Shown here one piece after another: positions 7,665 to 15,032 of a DNA stretch of 64,000 nucleotides (the stretch's first letter is position 1; each line of letters opens with the position of its first letter). The stretch is from Pseudomonas sp. 10-1B (lineage in GTDB: Bacteria; Pseudomonadota; Gammaproteobacteria; Pseudomonadales; Pseudomonadaceae), in contig NZ_JYKS01000014.1 in assembly GCF_000935045.1 (NCBI RefSeq), positions 1-64,000 of the forward strand, written 5' to 3'. Under the pieces are notes generated by a model that ran no database searches, was not told where the DNA came from, and was given only the letters and a program-made list of their open reading frames with translations. The position numbers were made by a program, and so were the translations under genes.

Positions 7665-10256
7665 TCAGGCCTGTTGTGTCTCGGCAACCTTCTCTACCGG
7701 CTTGGGCAGCGACGACAGCAAGGCCATCACCAACGCCGCCACATAAGGCAACGACTGCACCAGCAACATCGCCACCCAGAAGCGCATGTCCGAGCTCGGC
7801 AGCCCTTGCACCAGGTAGATACCCAGTGCCGCGCCCCACAGCAGCAACATGATGAACAGCTCCTCTCGCGCCTCGGAAATCGCCACCAGCAAGCCATGGC
7901 TGTCGGCATGCTTCGGCGTGCGGATGAACGGCATGCTGCTGGTGAAGAAGCCATACAGCACCGCCTTGGCGATGGTGTGCGACAGCGCCAGCCCGGCCAG
8001 CGCCGCGGCGAAGGCGTCCTTGAGGTTGACCCCCACCGCTCGGCGGTAAAGGAAGATGATCTTGCCGACCTTGAAGAAGAACAGCGCCAGCGGAGGGATG
8101 GCGAAGATCATCAACGGCGGGTCGACCCGGTGCGGCACAATGATCATCGCCGCCGACCACAGCAACGCGCCGATGGTGAAGAAGATGTTCATGCCATCGG
8201 CGATCCACGGCAGCCAGCCGGCCAGGAAATGGTAACGCTGGCCACGGGTCAGCTCGCTGCCCTTGCCGCGCAACAGGGCTCTGGCGTGGTGCTTGATGAT
8301 CTGGATGGCGCCGTAGGCCCAGCGGAAGCGCTGCTTCTTGAAGTCGATGAAAGTGTCGGGCATCAAACCCTTGCCGTAGCTGTTGTGGGCGTAGGCGGCC
8401 GACAGGCCCTTCTCGAACACGCGCAGGCCCAGTTCGGCGTCCTCGCAGATGCACCACTCGGCCCAGCCCAGTTCTTGCAGCACGCTACGCCGGGTCATGG
8501 TCATGGTGCCGTGCTGGATGATCGCGTCACGGTCGTTGCGGGTGACCATGCCGATATGGAAGAAGCCCTTGTACTCGCTGTAGCACAGCTTCTTGAAGGC
8601 GCTTTCGTGCTGGTCGCGGTAGTCCTGCGGCGACTGCACCACGGCAATTTTCGGGTCGGCGAAGTGCGGCACCATGTGCTTGAGCCAGTTGCGGTCGACG
8701 CAGTAGTCCGAGTCGATCACCGCGATCACTTCGGCGTCCTTGGCGGTGTGCGGGATCAGGTAGTTCAGCGCGCCGCCCTTGAAGCCGGCCAGGGGCGCGA
8801 CGTGGAAGAACTTGAAGCGCTCGCCGAGCTTTTCGCAGTGGGCCTTGAGCGGCTCCCACACGGCCGGGTCCTTGGTGTTGTTGTCGATCACCAGCACTTC
8901 GTAGTCGGGGTAGTCCAGCGCGGCCAGGGCATCGAGGGTCTGCTTCACCATCTCCGGCGGCTCGTTGTAGCACGGCACATGCACCGACACCTTGGGCCGG
9001 TAGGCGCTGTCGGCCTGCACCGGCAGGAACTCGCGGCGGCGCTTGTGTATCCATACCGCCTCGGCCAGTTCGTGGGCCTCGGTGAGCAGGACGATGAACA
9101 CGCCCAGCGCGCCCAGGGCCAGCAGTACGCCCACGGTCAGGCTGAACCAGGTGCTGTATTGCTGGCTGTAGTCGTAGGCGATCCACACCAGTACCGACCC
9201 ACACAGGAAGGTGATGAAGGTGAGGAAGGTGCGGCCACGCTGGCGCAAGGCCGAGCCATCGATGAACAGCACCATCAGGGCAATCATTGCCAGCACCACC
9301 GAGGCCACCGCCAGGGCACGCCACTGCGGAATCGCCACCACCGGCCCCTCGAAGTTGAACTTCTGCTGGCGTTCGGCGTTGTATACGCCCCAGTAGGCGC
9401 CTACCGAGCCTTCGTCGCTGGCCTTCCACGGCTGGTCATAGGCTTCGATGACGAAATAGTTGTAGCCGCGGCGGTTGAGGGTGTTGACCAAGGTCCGCAG
9501 GTAGATGGCCTGGTCGGCCTGGGTGGCATCGGCACCCCCGCGCATGCGGCCGTTGCTCGGCCAGCCGACCTCCGAGAGCAGCAGGGGTTTACGTGGGAAC
9601 TGCTGCTTCAGTTCCCGAGCCCGGTCGAGCACGAACTCGACCGCATCGTCCATCGGCACGAACTCCCAGTAGGGCAGGATGTGCGCGGCAATCAGGTCGA
9701 CGTGCTTGGCAAGCTCGGGGTTTTCCTTCCAGATGTGCCATTGCTCACTGGTGGTCACCGGCACCTTCACCGCTGCACGTACCCGGTCCAGGTAGTTGAT
9801 CAGGTTTTCCGGCGTGACTTCTTCACGGAACAGCGCTTCGTTGCCGACCACTACCCGTACCACGCTGCGCGACGTGTTGGCCAGCTGGATGGCCGTGGCG
9901 ATTTCGCGCTCGTTGCGCTCCAGGTCCGGGCTGATCCAGATCCCCAGCGTCACCCGCAGGCCGAGTTCCTCGGCCAGGCGCGGGATATCTGCCTGGGTGC
10001 CCTCCACGGTGTAGATACGGATGCTGTCGGTCAGTTTGCTCAACTGCTCCAGGTCCTGGCGCATTTGCTCGTCGCTGGGGTACTGGCCCTTCTGCGGGCT
10101 TTGGCCCAGGCGGAACGGTGAATACGAGAAACCAGAGATCTGCTCTGGCCAGGCAGGGGCGGAAACCGGGCGGTTGATCAGTGCCCAGAACCCGGTGAAC
10201 AACGCGGCGATGGCCAGGACCACGACCAGGTTCAGGCCGAATTTACGTGAAGACAT
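7665..10256 (-). CDS. NdvB-like glucosyltransferase: GH17 domain fused to membrane GT2
   Basis: The 863-residue protein probably makes or remodels periplasmic beta-glucan. A short N-terminal membrane anchor (about 9-29) precedes a GH17-type domain (about 40-300) with both acids in context: GNE (Glu140) and SEVGWPS (Glu229). Membrane segments follow (about 313-335, 345-363, 372-392). The family-2 glycosyltransferase domain (about 420-650) has DSD at 515-517, CEDAELG (Glu605-Asp606) and QRFRW at 642-646; more membrane helices close the protein. Position next to dapE matches what I recall of P. aeruginosa ndvB, linked to periplasmic glucans and biofilm tolerance. The beta-glucan product is inferred from family. 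Confidence 0.88.
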   Translation of the reverse strand: MSSRKFGLNLVVVLAIAALFTGFWALINRPVSAPAWPEQISGFSYSPFRLGQSPQKGQYPSDEQMRQDLEQLSKLTDSIRIYTVEGTQADIPRLAEELGLRVTLGIWISPDLERNEREIATAIQLANTSRSVVRVVVGNEALFREEVTPENLINYLDRVRAAVKVPVTTSEQWHIWKENPELAKHVDLIAAHILPYWEFVPMDDAVEFVLDRARELKQQFPRKPLLLSEVGWPSNGRMRGGADATQADQAIYLRTLVNTLNRRGYNYFVIEAYDQPWKASDEGSVGAYWGVYNAERQQKFNFEGPVVAIPQWRALAVASVVLAMIALMVLFIDGSALRQRGRTFLTFITFLCGSVLVWIAYDYSQQYSTWFSLTVGVLLALGALGVFIVLLTEAHELAEAVWIHKRRREFLPVQADSAYRPKVSVHVPCYNEPPEMVKQTLDALAALDYPDYEVLVIDNNTKDPAVWEPLKAHCEKLGERFKFFHVAPLAGFKGGALNYLIPHTAKDAEVIAVIDSDYCVDRNWLKHMVPHFADPKIAVVQSPQDYRDQHESAFKKLCYSEYKGFFHIGMVTRNDRDAIIQHGTMTMTRRSVLQELGWAEWCICEDAELGLRVFEKGLSAAYAHNSYGKGLMPDTFIDFKKQRFRWAYGAIQIIKHHARALLRGKGSELTRGQRYHFLAGWLPWIADGMNIFFTIGALLWSAAMIIVPHRVDPPLMIFAIPPLALFFFKVGKIIFLYRRAVGVNLKDAFAAALAGLALSHTIAKAVLYGFFTSSMPFIRTPKHADSHGLLVAISEAREELFIMLLLWGAALGIYLVQGLPSSDMRFWVAMLLVQSLPYVAALVMALLSSLPKPVEKVAETQQA

Positions 10257-10343
10257 TGTCGTCCATTTGTGTCGAAGTGATGGGACATTAAAACAGGGTT
10301 GGTAGTTTCTTTCCTAACGATGCAGGCCATGGGCTCGCTGGCA

Positions 10344-10349
10344 TATAAT
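10344..10349 (+). promoter_or_regulatory. Consensus -10 box upstream of tcdA
   Basis: A perfect TATAAT lies 27 bases upstream of the tcdA start. The hexamer at 17-base spacing (10321-10326, TGCAGG) is a poor -35, so the promoter may rely on the strong -10. Confidence 0.6.
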
Positions 10350-10375
10350 GCGCGCCGGTTTTTTGGGGTATGAAC

Positions 10376-11185
10376 ATGAGCACAGAAGATCCTCGCTTCG
10401 CTGGCGTTGCCCGGCTGTACGGTGACCACGGGCTGCAACGCCTGGGCCAGGCCCACGTGGCCGTGGTCGGTATTGGCGGGGTGGGTTCGTGGGCGGCCGA
10501 AGCACTGGCCCGTAGCGGCGTGGGTGAGATCACCCTGTTCGACCTGGACGATGTCTGCGTCAGCAACACCAACCGCCAGGCCCACGCCCTGGAAGGGCAG
10601 GTGGGGCGGCCCAAGGTCGAGGTCATGGCCGAGCGCCTGCGGGCGATCAACCCCGCGTGCACGGTGCATGCGGTGGCCGACTTCGTCACCCGCGACACTA
10701 TGGTCGAGTACATCACCGAGAACCTGGACTGCGTGATCGACTGCATCGACAGCGTCATGGCCAAGGCCGCGCTGATTGCCTGGTGCCGGCGGCGCAAGAT
10801 CGCCATCGTCACCACCGGCGGCGCCGGTGGCCAGATCGACCCGACGCAGATCCAGATCGCCGACCTGAACAAGACCTTCAACGACCCGCTGGCCTCGCGG
10901 GTGCGCTCCACCCTGCGCCGCGACTACAACTTCTCGCGCAATGTCAGCCGCAACTATGGCGTGCCGTGCGTGTTTTCCAGCGAACAGCTGCGTTATCCCA
11001 AAGGTGATGGCAGCGTTTGCCTGCAGAAAAGTTTCGTCGGCGAAGGCGTGCGGCTGGACTGCTCCGGTGGCTTTGGCGCGGTGATGATGGTGACCGCGAG
11101 CTTTGGCATGGTGGCGGGGAGCAAGGCGATAGAAAAGCTGGTGGCGGGCGCGCGGCGGCCGTCGGAACGGGCCAAGGCGGAATAG
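10376..11185 (+). CDS. tcdA: tRNA t6A37 dehydratase TcdA (CsdL)
   Basis: TcdA is an E1-like ATP-dependent enzyme that cyclises N6-threonylcarbamoyladenosine at tRNA position 37 to ct6A. The 269-residue protein has a nucleotide-binding VVGIGGVGSWAAEAL loop near residues 31-45, then FDLDDV and NRQ (adenylation-domain residues). The start at 10376 is chosen over 10370 because the GGGG ribosome site (10365-10368) lies 7 bases from it but only 1 base from the earlier ATG. It converges on csdE-csdA, the sulfur-transfer partners linked to CsdL in E. coli. Confidence 0.94.
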   Translation: MSTEDPRFAGVARLYGDHGLQRLGQAHVAVVGIGGVGSWAAEALARSGVGEITLFDLDDVCVSNTNRQAHALEGQVGRPKVEVMAERLRAINPACTVHAVADFVTRDTMVEYITENLDCVIDCIDSVMAKAALIAWCRRRKIAIVTTGGAGGQIDPTQIQIADLNKTFNDPLASRVRSTLRRDYNFSRNVSRNYGVPCVFSSEQLRYPKGDGSVCLQKSFVGEGVRLDCSGGFGAVMMVTASFGMVAGSKAIEKLVAGARRPSERAKAE

Positions 11186-11196
11186 ACTGCGTGGGT

Positions 11197-11287
11197 TTCT
11201 TCGCGGGCTCGCCCGCTCCCACAGGGTACTCATACTTCTTGAGAGAGATGCAGTACCTGTGGGAGCGGGCAAGCCCGCGAAGAAGCC
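11197..11287. repeat. REP inverted pair
   Basis: Converging REP units (TTCTTCGCGGGC...GCCCGCTCCCACAG and CTGTGGGAGCGGGC...CGCGAAGAA) sit between the convergent ends of tcdA and csdE and could act as a bidirectional transcript end. Confidence 0.85.
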
Positions 11288-11296
11288 AGTGCCGAC

Positions 11297-11707
11297 TCAG
11301 CGGCTGGACGCCAGCTCCGCCATCCGCTGCAGCACCGCATGCAGCCCGTTGCTGCGCGACGGCGACAATTGGCGTTCCAACCCCAGCTGAGTGAACCACT
11401 CACGCAGATCGAGCTCGACCAACTCGTCACTGGCCAACCCCTGCACCCGCACCAGCAGCAACGCCAGCAGCCCGCGCAACAAGCGGGCATCGCTACTGGC
11501 CTTGAACCGCCACAATCCCTCAACCTGCTCGGCCACCAACCACACCAGGCTTTCGCAGCCGTGCACCCGGTTGGCCTCGGTCTTTTCGGTGTCCGCCAGC
11601 GGCTCCAGGCGGTCGCCCCACTGCATCAGCAGCCGCGCGCGCTGCTCCCAGCCCTTGCCCTGTTCAAAAGCCTCCAGCGCCAGGCGCGCCTGTTCCGGCA
11701 GGCTCAT
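11297..11707 (-). CDS. csdE: SufE-like sulfur acceptor CsdE
   Basis: CsdE accepts persulfide sulfur from the cysteine desulfurase CsdA and stimulates it. The 136-residue protein has the SufE fold signature with the acceptor cysteine at Cys51 in VHGCES, followed by VWLVAEQVEG. Its ATG overlaps the csdA stop (ATGA), so the two are translated from one message. Adjacency to csdA and tcdA favours CsdE over SufE. Confidence 0.9.
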   Translation of the reverse strand: MSLPEQARLALEAFEQGKGWEQRARLLMQWGDRLEPLADTEKTEANRVHGCESLVWLVAEQVEGLWRFKASSDARLLRGLLALLLVRVQGLASDELVELDLREWFTQLGLERQLSPSRSNGLHAVLQRMAELASSR

Positions 11708-12909
11708 CGCAACAACTCCAGGCCTTGATCCAGTGCAGCGAAGAAACGCTGCAGGTCATCGCTGTCGTTGTACAGCCCCAGCGACACACGGATCGCGCCC
11801 TCCAGCCCCAGCCCCTTCAGCAAGGGCATGGCGCAGTGATGCCCTGCCCGCACGGCAATGCCCTGTTCGGTGAGCAGGTGGGCGATATCGGCATTGTGCA
11901 CCCCGTCGATGACGAAGCTGGCCAAGGCCGCCTGTGGCGTACCGAGCAGGCGCACGCCGTCGCGGTCGGCCAGGCCTCGTAGCAGGTGCTGGTGCAGGCT
12001 GGCTTCATGGGCTTCGACAGCCTGGGTATCGAGGCTGGCCAGGTAGTCCAGGGTCGCGCCCAGGCCAATCACCCCGGCAATCGGCGGGGTCCCCGCCTCG
12101 AACCCCAGCGGTGCCGGGCGGAAGCTGGCGCCCTGGTACTCGGCCAGTTGCACCATCTCGCCACCGAACTGCCAGTGGTGCAGCAGCCCCAGCGCCTGGC
12201 TGCGACCGTACAGCACGCCGACGCCTTCCGGGCCGTACAGCTTGTGGCTGGAGAATACATAGAAATCGCAGCCCAGTTGCTGCACATCATGGCGGCCATG
12301 CACCACGCCCTGGGCACCATCGACCACGGTCAATGCGCCTTGTGCACGGGCATGGGCCAGCAGCGCCGGCAGCGGTTGCCAGGTGCCCAGCACGTTGGAC
12401 AGCTGGCTGACCGCCAGCACCCGGGTGCGCGGGCCGATCAGTTGCAGTGCCTGGTCCAGATCGATGCGGCCGTGGGCATCCAGCGGCAGTACCACCAGGC
12501 GCAGGTCGCGCCGGCGCGCCAGCTGTTGCCAGGGCAGCAGGTTGGCATGGTGCTCCAGGGCGCTGATGGCAATTTCGTCACCGGCCTCGAAGCGGTGTTC
12601 CAGGCCATAGGCCAGCAGGTTCAGCGCCGAAGTGGCGCCGTGGGTGAAGATGATCTGCCTTGAGTCTGCCGCATTGAGCCAGGCGGCGACCTTGTCGCGG
12701 CTGGTTTCGAAGGCCTGGGTCGCCAGTGCGCCGGGCAAGTGCTGGGCACGGTGCACGTTGGCCGCGCCATGGCCGTAGTAATGGCTCAGGGCATCGAGCA
12801 GGGCTTGCGGCTTCTGGGTGGTGGCGGCGCTGTCCAGGTAGGTCTGGTGCTGCCGTTGCAGGGCGGCGATGGCGGGGAAATCGGCACGCCAGGGGGAGGG
12901 CTGGAACAT
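11704..12909 (-). CDS. csdA: Cysteine desulfurase CsdA (SufS-type)
   Basis: This PLP enzyme removes sulfur from cysteine as a protein persulfide. The 401-residue protein is a group II desulfurase: Lys223 in SSHKLYGPEG binds PLP, and Cys359 in RAGHHCAMP is the persulfide cysteine. TVVDGAQGVVHG supplies the cofactor-ring contacts. With csdE it forms a two-gene minus operon convergent with tcdA. SufS and CsdA are hard to separate by sequence; context favours CsdA. Confidence 0.9.
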   Translation of the reverse strand: MFQPSPWRADFPAIAALQRQHQTYLDSAATTQKPQALLDALSHYYGHGAANVHRAQHLPGALATQAFETSRDKVAAWLNAADSRQIIFTHGATSALNLLAYGLEHRFEAGDEIAISALEHHANLLPWQQLARRRDLRLVVLPLDAHGRIDLDQALQLIGPRTRVLAVSQLSNVLGTWQPLPALLAHARAQGALTVVDGAQGVVHGRHDVQQLGCDFYVFSSHKLYGPEGVGVLYGRSQALGLLHHWQFGGEMVQLAEYQGASFRPAPLGFEAGTPPIAGVIGLGATLDYLASLDTQAVEAHEASLHQHLLRGLADRDGVRLLGTPQAALASFVIDGVHNADIAHLLTEQGIAVRAGHHCAMPLLKGLGLEGAIRVSLGLYNDSDDLQRFFAALDQGLELLR

Positions 12910-12931
12910 GTTCGCGGGGCCTGGAATGAAA

Positions 12932-12960
12932 ATCGGGTCTGGCGTGGTGCCAGACCCGAT
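12932..12960 (-). terminator. Rho-independent terminator downstream of dapD
   Basis: A perfect 12-bp stem (ATCGGGTCTGGC and its complement) with a 5-base loop is followed on the minus strand by TTTTC. It lies after the dapD stop and before the csdA start, so it probably ends the dapD transcript. Confidence 0.75.
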
Positions 12961-12989
12961 CTTAACATTTCACGCGCTGTGCGTACGCT

Positions 12990-13018
12990 GTTCGCGAGCA
13001 AGCTCGCTCCTACAGGGC
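12990..13018. repeat. Single divergent REP-like element
   Basis: A lone TTCGCGAGCAAGCTCGCTCCTACAG element follows the dapD stop. Its core is GCGAGCAAGCTCGC instead of GCGGGCAAGCCCGC, a compensated variant that keeps the palindrome. No inverted partner was found nearby. Confidence 0.7.
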
Positions 13019-13028
13019 TGAAGGATTC

Positions 13029-14063
13029 TCAGTTGTGGGCGTGCAGCGCCTCGTTCAGCTCGATGGCCGACTTGTGGGTCTTGCACTCCACCGCGCCGTT
13101 CAGCGAGTTGCGACGGAACAGCAGGTCGGTCTGGCCAGCCAGGTCGCGGGCCTTGACCACTTTCACCAGCTCGTTGTTCTCGTCCAGCAGGTTCACCTTG
13201 GTACCGGCGGTGATGTACAGACCGGCTTCGACGGTGTTGCGGTCACCCAGCGGAATGCCGATACCGGCGTTGGCGCCGATCAGGCAGCCTTCGCCGACCT
13301 TGATGACGATGTTGCCGCCACCGGACAGGGTGCCCATGGTCGAGCAGCCGCCGCCCAGGTCCGAGCCCTTGCCGACGAACACGCCAGCGGAAACGCGGCC
13401 TTCGATCATGCCCGGGCCTTCGGTGCCAGCGTTAAAGTTGACGAAGCCTTCGTGCATGATGGTGGTGCCTTCGCCGATGTAGGCGCCCAGGCGCACACGG
13501 GCGGTGTCGGCGATACGCACGCCAGCCGGGACCACGTAGTCGGTCATTTTCGGGAACTTGTCCACCGAGAACACTTCCAGCAGCTCGCCCTTCAGGCGCG
13601 CTTCCAGTTGCAGTTCGGCCAGTTCGGCCAGGTCGACCGCGCCCTGGTTGGTCCAGGCCACGTTCGGCAGCAGCGGGAAGATGCCGGCCAGGCTCACGCC
13701 ATGCGGTTTGACCAGGCGGTGCGACAGCAGGTGCAGCTTGAGGTAGGCCTCTGGGGTCGAGGTCAGCGCCGCGTCTTCGGCCAGCACGGTGGCGACCAGC
13801 GGCTTGTGGCTCTCGGCCAGGCGGGTCAACAGCGCGGCCTGGGCGGCATCCACACCTTTCAGGGCTTCGGCCAGTTGCGCGGCCTGGGCGTTGCTGAAGG
13901 CGATGGCCTGGTTGCCACCTTCGTAACCGAGAACCGGGGCTACCGCGGCAACCAGTTCGGCGCTCGGGTTTAGCAGCGGTTGTGCGTAGAACACTTCCAG
14001 CCAGGCGCCCTGGCGGTTCTGGGAGCCGACACCGAAGGCCAGGCTGAACAGGGTATTGGACAT
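13029..14063 (-). CDS. dapD: Tetrahydrodipicolinate N-succinyltransferase DapD
   Basis: DapD transfers succinyl from succinyl-CoA to tetrahydrodipicolinate, the first committed step of the succinylase diaminopimelate pathway. The start at 14063 (MSNTLFSLAFG) gives 344 residues, the long Pseudomonas-type DapD. A left-handed beta-helix rich in hexapeptide repeats spans about 190-310 (GAYIGEGTTIM, GVFVGKGSDLGGG, CLIGANAGIGIPLG). It lies 31 bases downstream of the Spx/ArsC-like gene on the same strand. Confidence 0.95.
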   Translation of the reverse strand: MSNTLFSLAFGVGSQNRQGAWLEVFYAQPLLNPSAELVAAVAPVLGYEGGNQAIAFSNAQAAQLAEALKGVDAAQAALLTRLAESHKPLVATVLAEDAALTSTPEAYLKLHLLSHRLVKPHGVSLAGIFPLLPNVAWTNQGAVDLAELAELQLEARLKGELLEVFSVDKFPKMTDYVVPAGVRIADTARVRLGAYIGEGTTIMHEGFVNFNAGTEGPGMIEGRVSAGVFVGKGSDLGGGCSTMGTLSGGGNIVIKVGEGCLIGANAGIGIPLGDRNTVEAGLYITAGTKVNLLDENNELVKVVKARDLAGQTDLLFRRNSLNGAVECKTHKSAIELNEALHAHN

Positions 14064-14094
14064 GTGATTACCTCGTGCGAAATAGGGTAGGGGC

Positions 14095-14442
14095 TCAGGC
14101 CAGGGCAGCGGCATACAAGTCGGGCTTGAAGCCGACCAGGGTACGCGCGCCAAGGTCGAGCACCGGACGCTTGATCATCGACGGCTGGGCCAGCATCAGT
14201 TCGACGGCCTTGGCCTGGTCGAGATCGGCCTTGCTGGCGTCGTCCAGCTTGCGGAAGGTGGTACCGGCACGGTTGAGGATGACTTCCCAGCCGTGTTCGT
14301 CGCACCAGCGGTTCAGGCTGTCACGGTCGATGCCTTGGGTTTTGTAATCGTGGAATTCGTAGGCGATGGTCTGGTCTTCGAGCCAGGTACGTGCCTTTTT
14401 CATGGTGTCACAGGCTTTGATGCCGTAGAGCGTGTAGGTCAT
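14095..14442 (-). CDS. Spx/ArsC-family thioredoxin-fold protein (YffB-like)
   Basis: The 115-residue protein has the ArsC/Spx fold: an N-terminal YGIKACDTMKKA with a single Cys11 (CxxT rather than CxxC), and a C-terminal IKRPVLDLG loop with the cis-proline. YffB-type members were proposed to be glutathione-dependent reductases; true arsenate reductases need extra Arg residues that I cannot confirm. Two possible ATGs exist (14442, 14451); 14442 gives the family N-terminus MTYTLYGIKA. It sits directly upstream of dapD, whereas in E. coli yffB neighbours dapE. Confidence 0.85.
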   Translation of the reverse strand: MTYTLYGIKACDTMKKARTWLEDQTIAYEFHDYKTQGIDRDSLNRWCDEHGWEVILNRAGTTFRKLDDASKADLDQAKAVELMLAQPSMIKRPVLDLGARTLVGFKPDLYAAALA

Positions 14443-14534
14443 TGTGTGCATTGGGATCACAGGTTGCCCCAATCTCTCCGTTTTCCGATGTCAGTCGCGG
14501 GATTATGCGGGAACCATGGTTTGAGCGCCACGGG

Positions 14535-14850
14535 TGTGCATGCCTTGAGTCTTTTTGTGCCTGTGAGATCGAGCGCCGCCCGCGCGGCGCATCGCCGGCA
14601 AGCCAGCTCCCACATCTGTTTCGGGCCAGTCTCTCCTGTGCCTTTGGCGCGCGAACCCCTAGGTGCATGGCTGGGGATAGGTGAAAAGCAGCAGCGAAAT
14701 CTTCGATATCGAAGGGGACATGCAAGGCGGGCAGCGATGACCTCACAGGAGGGATTGGCCCGAAACAGATGTGGGAGCTGGCTTGCCGGCGATGCGCCGC
14801 GCGGGCGGCGCTCGATCTCCGACACACTGCAAACCTCAAGGCATGCACCC
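14535..14850. repeat. Large imperfect palindrome containing REP units
   Basis: Positions 14565-14640 and 14744-14819 are 76-base inverted copies with only two mismatches. Each holds a GCCGGCAAGCCAGCTCCCAC REP core plus an unusual GAGCGCCGCCCGCGCGGCGC extension. Weaker matching continues outward (GCATGCCTTGAG at about 14538 against CTCAAGGCATGC near 14848). The 103-base centre contains a short TTCGATATCGAA palindrome. The rest of the 590-base gap between the YffB-like gene and the antiporter shows no credible gene. Confidence 0.85.
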
Positions 14851-15032
14851 TGGGCAATACATGGCCCATCCTGCCCCACCACCAAAATCGAAGTATCATC
14901 ATGTTACATATTCATCCGTCACCTGCGACTATCGTGCAGCGGCCCCGGTTCGCCGATCGCCGCTAACATATTGTTTCAATGGCGATGTTTCGCCCTGTTG
15001 TCGTTTCTGGTTCACAAAGGAAGCCTTACCGG

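Noticed and set aside
7599..10121. 840-codon open frame antisense to the NdvB-like gene
   Set aside because: The product is Gln/His/Arg-rich without any recognisable motif, and the opposite strand holds catalytic motifs in order.
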